In this document: positions 59,401 through 64,000 of the stretch, one piece after another
Position numbering within the stretch: the first letter of the stretch is position 1
Layout: the number at the start of each line of letters is the position of its first letter
NCBI RefSeq assembly: GCF_026262505.1
Contig: NC_067205.1
Location: 18,349,645 to 18,413,644 of the forward strand
Length of the DNA: 64,000 nt
Reading direction: 5' to 3'
Source of the DNA: Trichomonas vaginalis G3
Taxonomy: Eukaryota > Parabasalia > Trichomonadida > Trichomonadidae
Notes under the pieces: model-generated
Told to the model about the DNA's origin: nothing
Seen by the model: only the letters and a program-made list of their open reading frames with translations
The model's database searches: none
Program-made: the position numbers and the translations under genes

Positions 59401-60348
59401 CCTCATAAAATATCAAGGTGTCAAATGTGAAGTGTTGCAAGGATACTATTACGATGGAAACAGAGATATGAGAATAAGAGATGAAGTAAAGAAGTTGTTT
59501 GAGTTAAGGTTAAAGTATAAGAAAGAAAAAACCCCTTACAAGAAATTATAAAACTCATTCTGAACAGCATTTATGGCAAAACTATTCTATCTCCTATTGA
59601 GTCAAAAATAACCATAGTAGATGACAAAGATGCTATAAGATATGCTATAAGAAATTACAACCATATAGTGAAGTTCGAAGGTTTGGATGGTTCAGATAAA
59701 ACTATTTTCAAGCTAACGAAAAGCATTTGCAGACACTTTAACTTCTGTCCACTTGGTGTTAATATTCTGTCTATGTCAAAACGTATTATGAATGAAGTAT
59801 TCTGTACTGCAGAGGACATGGGTCTTCAAATATTTTACCAGGATACCGACAGTATGCACTTATATAATGAAGACATCCCAAAGCTTGCAGCAGAGTTTAA
59901 GAAGAGATACGGTAGAGAACTTATAGGAAAGAACCTTGGTCAATTTCATAGCGACTTTGCAGAAATAACACCTGGAAAACAAAGTTTAGCTTATAAAAGT
60001 ATTTTCTGTGGAAAGAAGACCTACATAGACTTACTCACGAATGATTTAAATGAAGTTGCATTTCACTGCAGAATGAAAGGCGTGAAGCAAGATGTTATTG
60101 CTTTAACCGCTAATGAAATGTTTCCTGAAGCTATACAATGCTATTACAATGAAGATAAGAACATTCACATACCTGTTGGAACATATGACAAAGACTCTGA
60201 GTTCAGTTTAATGAAACTTTACAAAGCACTTTATGATGGTCAAGAGATTGCATTCGACTTATGTAAGTCATGTCAACCTTGCTTTGCTGAAAAGTTCAAC
60301 TTTTCAATAACGACTAAAACAAGCTTTATTCGTAAGTTGAAGTTCTGA
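56441..60348 (+). pseudogene. Family B DNA polymerase, C copy (broken)
   Basis: Homologue of 24816-28592 with the same exonuclease and polymerase motifs. About ten breaks, mostly in the first half. Its N-terminal part has an expanded tandem repeat of 68-69 bases (see next entry). Confidence 0.85.
56711..56880 (+). repeat. Tandem expansion in the polymerase gene, 68-69-bp unit
   Basis: GAGATGTTTGACATAA recurs at 56711, 56779 and 56848, each followed by GCGAACGTTGGT. Element A has a single unit here (about 25086). Confidence 0.85.
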
Positions 60349-60429
60349 GGTCATTTATTTTTGTCAGCAATGAGGTCATTTGTGATAAAAATAAGCCGCT
60401 AGCGGCATGGGCGAAGCCTATGTGGTCAT

Positions 60430-61287
60430 TTACAATACAGCTATTGTAGAGTTTAACAATTGTGCTTCAATGTATAAACAATCTTTCCCATCTGGAGGTA
60501 AGAACACTGGGCACTTATGGTCATGAGTGGAGAACATGTCTATCCAAAACTCACGATTGAAGCCAGTAAGCTTGTAATACTTAGGATTTGACAGTGGTGA
60601 AGTTCTTGTATGACCAATGAACTCATTTTCAACTCCCTTACTTAAGTTTGAATATAATATAGCTTGCTTTCTATCCCAAATGCCAGGTGTTACAATCTTT
60701 GAAAATTCATTTTTCCTCGGAAGTATTGCATCATAATTGAAAACATTCTTGAAGTCTTCATTGGGTTCAGAGATTTGAAACCTTATACGTAATGGATTTT
60801 CTTTCTTTTTAGCGACTTCATTGAATGGTGAATATATAACAAACTGACAGTCATGAGTTCCATCTTCATTTTCATTAAATTCATAATGAAAGTCTATAAG
60901 TTGTGGCTGACTACCTTCTTCTTTCAGTTGTGCAAGAAACTCACGTAAAGGCTGTAAAGTTTGTACTTCAATATTGAACTTTTTCTCGAACATCTCATTA
61001 AATGAAATCATACATTGCAACAATGTTGTATCGTCTTTAAAGTATTTGTATATGTGAATGTTTTGGGCGCTTAAAGACTGTTCGTCATTTTCTATCTCGA
61101 CTTGAAGTATAAAGTCAACCTTTCTGAAAGCACGTGTTATATACATAGATGTTATGCCAATGTACTTCTCTTCATTTATGTTCACAATCCAGTCTGTTGG
61201 AAACTTAAACGTTACTCTGTTCCCCTTTATTTTGACGTCAGGGTTTTCACTACTGAACGCAACAGATAAAGGTATTTGTCTATACAT
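60430..61287 (-). CDS. Beta-rich capsid-type protein, whole C copy
   Basis: 285 residues. Start MYRQIPLSVAFSSENPDVKI; a strand-rich N-terminal half (VTFKFPTDWIVNINEEKYIG), a central helix pair, an acidic loop (EFNENEDGTHDCQFV), then the region shared with the protein at 10654: GIWDRKQAILYSNLS, SNPKYYK and LPPDGKDCLYIEAQLL. The pair are probably ancient paralogues. Position between polymerase and capsid genes fits a minor capsid component. The start is set by the first ATG after a TTTTTATCCAAACTAA leader. Looks whole. Confidence 0.62.
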   Translation of the reverse strand: MYRQIPLSVAFSSENPDVKIKGNRVTFKFPTDWIVNINEEKYIGITSMYITRAFRKVDFILQVEIENDEQSLSAQNIHIYKYFKDDTTLLQCMISFNEMFEKKFNIEVQTLQPLREFLAQLKEEGSQPQLIDFHYEFNENEDGTHDCQFVIYSPFNEVAKKKENPLRIRFQISEPNEDFKNVFNYDAILPRKNEFSKIVTPGIWDRKQAILYSNLSKGVENEFIGHTRTSPLSNPKYYKLTGFNREFWIDMFSTHDHKCPVFLPPDGKDCLYIEAQLLNSTIAVL

Positions 61288-61311
61288 TTAGTTTGGATAA
61301 AAATAAACCAT

Positions 61312-61604
61312 TTACTCTTTCTTTGCTTCAGCTTCCTTTGCTTTTTGTTCTTCCTTTGCTTTTGCTTCTTCTCTAGCTTTTTTCGCCAGCAAACGTGGGT
61401 TCTTCTGTCTTCCAGCAGCTAATGCAGCTAGTTGTTTTTCACTAAGTTTTCTCTTTGGTCTCTCTGGCTTTTGTTCTTGTTTTTGTTCCTTCAGTTCGGA
61501 TAAAATTTGCTCACGAATTTCTTTCTTCAATGCTTCAACATCTATGACCCCTTGGGTCTTGTCCGTAGGCTTGTCTGAGTCATTTGACTGCAGATAAAAA
61601 ACAA
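61312..61604 (-). pseudogene. Basic Lys/Ala/Glu-rich protein, C copy (broken)
   Basis: Homologue of 29557-29829. About one break. Confidence 0.45.
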
Positions 61605-61628
61605 AATTAAAACTTTAACCGATGTAAA

Positions 61629-62064
61629 ATGAGCTTGTCAAAATCAGAGCGAGAGTCTATTATATTAAATGACGCAGAGGAATACAACATCCTTTCTATT
61701 ATGTAAGTCAGAGTAAAGATGGTAAAATATACGTAAGAAAAAGAAAGGTTCCATTAGCGAATGCAGAGAGCGACAACATTAAGGTGCATGGCAAGGGTGA
61801 AGTCCACGAAGCCCATATAAAACCTTCTGTTCAAACTGAAAAGTCAATAGAACAGAAGAAAAGAAGCCAGATGTACTTTCAATAACGAACCAAGAGCTTA
61901 TTGCAAAGTTCGTGAATTTCATTGAAAAACAAACCGAGTCAAAGAATCCTGACCCGCCAGTGAAAGAAGTTGAGACAAAAGAGAATGTACAGTTCATTAT
62001 TGAAAATGTCAAGAAACAACTTCCACCACGAATGCCAAGAAGAAGAGTGAGAATAATGAAGTAA
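61629..62064 (+). pseudogene. Polar protein before the capsid gene, C copy (broken)
   Basis: Homologue of 29875-30309. About three breaks. Confidence 0.45.
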
Positions 62065-62091
62065 ATAGATATTTTTATCCGAAGTAAATAC

Positions 62092-63666
62092 ATGCAGAAC
62101 GAACAGTTAAACGAATTTACTCCAGCAGAGCATATTCATCAGATTCGCTCATATTTCGATATCATAGACAATGCAGTTCAAATTGGTGACACTAATAGAA
62201 AATATTCTGACGCAAAGATTCCATCACAACCTGGAACTGCTAAAGATAACACATGGGTAACATTCAATCTCTCACCTCCTGGTGAAAATATGTTGGACCT
62301 TTACAATACATTCATTACGTATAAAATAGAAGGTCAATTTATTGTAGATAAAGAAATTGGTTCAGGTTCCAATAAAACAAACCCACCAGGATTTTGGATT
62401 GGTTTCGATGACGCTTTCTATGCAGTTACTGGATATCAAATCCTTGCAAATGGTCGTATCGTATATTCTCAAGACAACGCAAGAGAAGAAGCATATATAA
62501 CTTCAAACTCACAAACTACCGAACAAATAAAGAAAGTAGATGTTTTCTCAAAGACTCGACATGAAGATGTATGGAGTCATTCGGGAACATGCAGAACAGG
62601 ACAAATTGTTAGTGGTCCAATTACAGCAGGAAAATCATTTGATTTTAAGCTTCGTTTAAGAATTCCTGTTAGAAGATTCCTTCCATTAGAAGCTATTCGA
62701 TTTATTCCAGCTTTTGCAGGAAACATTCAGCTTAAAGTAAAGTTCAGTAGCGACGCCTTACAATGCACATCTATATCTGTAAATGATATCATTGCTTTCA
62801 ATCCAACTCTTAAAGTTGCATTTGCTTCAGATTCAAATCCACCGACAAATAAATTTGTTCCATGGAATGAACCATTCACTATGATAACGAAGGCAGTAGA
62901 AGCTAGTGGAACAGTTACTATTACAACTGTAACCCAGCAACTATTTCGAACAAAGATGGATTTTAATGAATGTTTCATTCATCCAAAGTCATTCTCTTTA
63001 GACCCTAACATTTATACAGAACTTGTAGAACATTATACAAACGAGGCTTTATGTTTTCCTGTTAAAGTTATGGATTGGATTCCTATGGACGGTTCATTCT
63101 CAAAAAATACAGATAGTTCAAGTGCAACATTTACAGCAGCTTATACGCCTATTAATGTTAAAAGTATTTGGGCACTATTTAGAAAGAAAGACAACTATTA
63201 TGTTAATTTTGAGAACCCTAAGTTTAAATATCTTCAGCTTTCCATGGGAGCTTATGGAAATATGCCTGCAGAACCTGAAAAATCATATGGACCTGTATTT
63301 TATGAAATGGTTGCGAACGCTTGCAATACAAACAATGATATGATAGGATTTAATGAAGATGTTATGAGGTCATTGGTGGATGATGGTAGTGTGGAACATA
63401 AATGGGATAGCTATGACAACACACATTTCTTATGTGGTTTTCCAACAGAAGTGGACTTTTGCTTCCAGCAAGGTCAAACATCTACTGCTCCAATAACATA
63501 CAAATTGTCTGTTAAAGGACCTATTGAACTAGCAACTGAAAATGTACCAAAGCCACTTATTGGATTTATGAGGGATTGTTGCTTTGCCATTCAGGTGCGT
63601 GCTAATGGAATCCCCATAATAAGATTAGATGACTATAACTTAGCTACGGACGACAGTGAGGAATAA
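62092..63666 (+). CDS. Major capsid protein candidate, C copy
   Basis: 524 residues, looks whole; differs from the B copy (40457-42031) at about five positions. See that entry for motifs. The leader TTTTTATCCGAAGTAAATAC precedes the ATG. Confidence 0.75.
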   Translation: MQNEQLNEFTPAEHIHQIRSYFDIIDNAVQIGDTNRKYSDAKIPSQPGTAKDNTWVTFNLSPPGENMLDLYNTFITYKIEGQFIVDKEIGSGSNKTNPPGFWIGFDDAFYAVTGYQILANGRIVYSQDNAREEAYITSNSQTTEQIKKVDVFSKTRHEDVWSHSGTCRTGQIVSGPITAGKSFDFKLRLRIPVRRFLPLEAIRFIPAFAGNIQLKVKFSSDALQCTSISVNDIIAFNPTLKVAFASDSNPPTNKFVPWNEPFTMITKAVEASGTVTITTVTQQLFRTKMDFNECFIHPKSFSLDPNIYTELVEHYTNEALCFPVKVMDWIPMDGSFSKNTDSSSATFTAAYTPINVKSIWALFRKKDNYYVNFENPKFKYLQLSMGAYGNMPAEPEKSYGPVFYEMVANACNTNNDMIGFNEDVMRSLVDDGSVEHKWDSYDNTHFLCGFPTEVDFCFQQGQTSTAPITYKLSVKGPIELATENVPKPLIGFMRDCCFAIQVRANGIPIIRLDDYNLATDDSEE

Positions 63667-63696
63667 AGGATGAACGTTTATTTTTAAAGCTTATAA

Positions 63697-64000
63697 ATGA
63701 GTTCTTCATCAAGCTCTCGTGAACCTTCACCATCTATGAAACAAACTTTACCAAACGATTATGGAGCACCTATTGAATATTTCTTACGAGCTGCACAATG
63801 GCAAAGAGCAGTTTCACCAAGGTTAGGTGTTCCACCAGCTCCTGTCAAAAATAGCATTTGGTCAAGTCCTTATATAAGATATGGTCTCCCACTAGGTTTG
63901 CTAGCTACAGCAGGAGCAGTAATGATGTTGAAAAGAAACAAAGCAAATGTTATAAATAATACTGAAGTAGCTGAATTTGAACAAACTCCGACACCATCGC
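63697..64000 (+). CDS. Ser/Pro-rich membrane protein, C copy (runs off the edge)
   Basis: MSSSSSSREPSPSMKQTLPN, then a helix (IEYFLRAAQWQRAV), a membrane segment (LPLGLLATAGAVMML) and the start of a Thr/Pro-rich tail. 30 bases after the capsid stop, with TTTATTTTTAAAGCTTATAA before the ATG. Open to the right edge. A topology with a short Ser/Pro N-terminus and a Pro-rich tail is visible; function unknown. Confidence 0.55.
   Translation, partial: MSSSSSSREPSPSMKQTLPNDYGAPIEYFLRAAQWQRAVSPRLGVPPAPVKNSIWSSPYIRYGLPLGLLATAGAVMMLKRNKANVINNTEVAEFEQTPTPS

Larger units (their letters stand above)
42967..64000 (+). mobile_element. Maverick/Polinton element C (runs off the right edge)
   Basis: Inserted in element B. 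Left tip AGTTAGTA at about 42967; gene order as in A through to the capsid gene, then the small membrane protein; the right TIR lies beyond 64000. Longer than 21 kb. About twenty breaks, most in the polymerase region; some could be sequence error. Very close to A in the virion half, less so in 52500-56500. Confidence 0.92.

Noticed and set aside
1-64000. Spliceosomal introns
   Set aside because: No trichomonad-type 5' site together with the ACTAACACACAG branch and 3' site was seen in any gene.

Overview
The window is an AT-rich protist nuclear sequence that fits Trichomonas vaginalis. It has compact intronless genes, initiator-like TCAYW sites just upstream of two genes, a mariner of the Tvmar type, hAT and Mutator-like transposases, and several Maverick/Polinton elements. 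I found no introns, no rRNA and no convincing tRNA. The organism is inferred from these signatures; no database was searched.

Layout. (1) 1-6100: ordinary host sequence with the C-terminal end of a Pro/Thr/Glu-rich membrane protein, a TMEM43-like membrane protein, a coiled-coil protein, unidentified coding remnants, a 5'-truncated mariner, a 121-bp tandem repeat and a small doubtful gene. (2) 6940-8996: a hAT-like transposase whose N-terminal end is cut by the tip of Polinton A. (3) 8997-31804: Polinton A, read from its left terminal inverted repeat (TIR) to an assembly gap (31805-31904). It carries about two dozen genes and a 1.6-kb non-autonomous insertion. (4) 31905-38815: an unassigned block with a coiled-coil gene, a nucleoplasmin-like acidic protein with a PIP-box-like motif behind a Myb-site-rich promoter, a near-perfect 0.9-kb palindrome, a 120-bp satellite array and a Mutator-like transposase cut at its 3' end by Polinton B. 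(5) 38816-42966: Polinton B, one end of an element (TIR to major capsid side), itself interrupted by (6) 42967-64000: Polinton C, which runs off the right edge.

The Polintons share one gene set. The virion module has a candidate major capsid protein, three related small capsid-like proteins, a packaging ATPase, a pVI-like protein and two fibre-like proteins: a collagen-like one and one with a bacteriophage gp10/tail-collar type C-terminus. The replication and integration module has a family B DNA polymerase with an extra N-terminal Cys/His region, a retroviral-type integrase and KilA-N/T5orf172-type DNA-binding proteins. A and C are nearly identical over most of their length (the integrases match residue for residue), so the copies are young, yet each is broken in many places (roughly ten in A, about twenty in C; some could be draft-sequence error). 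No adenain-type protease was recognised.

The most unusual material is non-coding. There is a family of paired GC-rich hairpins with three-base loops that sits between genes and also, in frame, inside genes, and it is present or absent between copies. There are twelve roughly 50-bp intergenic blocks whose palindrome arms change together while the architecture stays fixed. There is a hairpin at the TIR tip whose stem differs between elements but stays paired. Two classes of upstream leader separate the virion genes from the replication genes.
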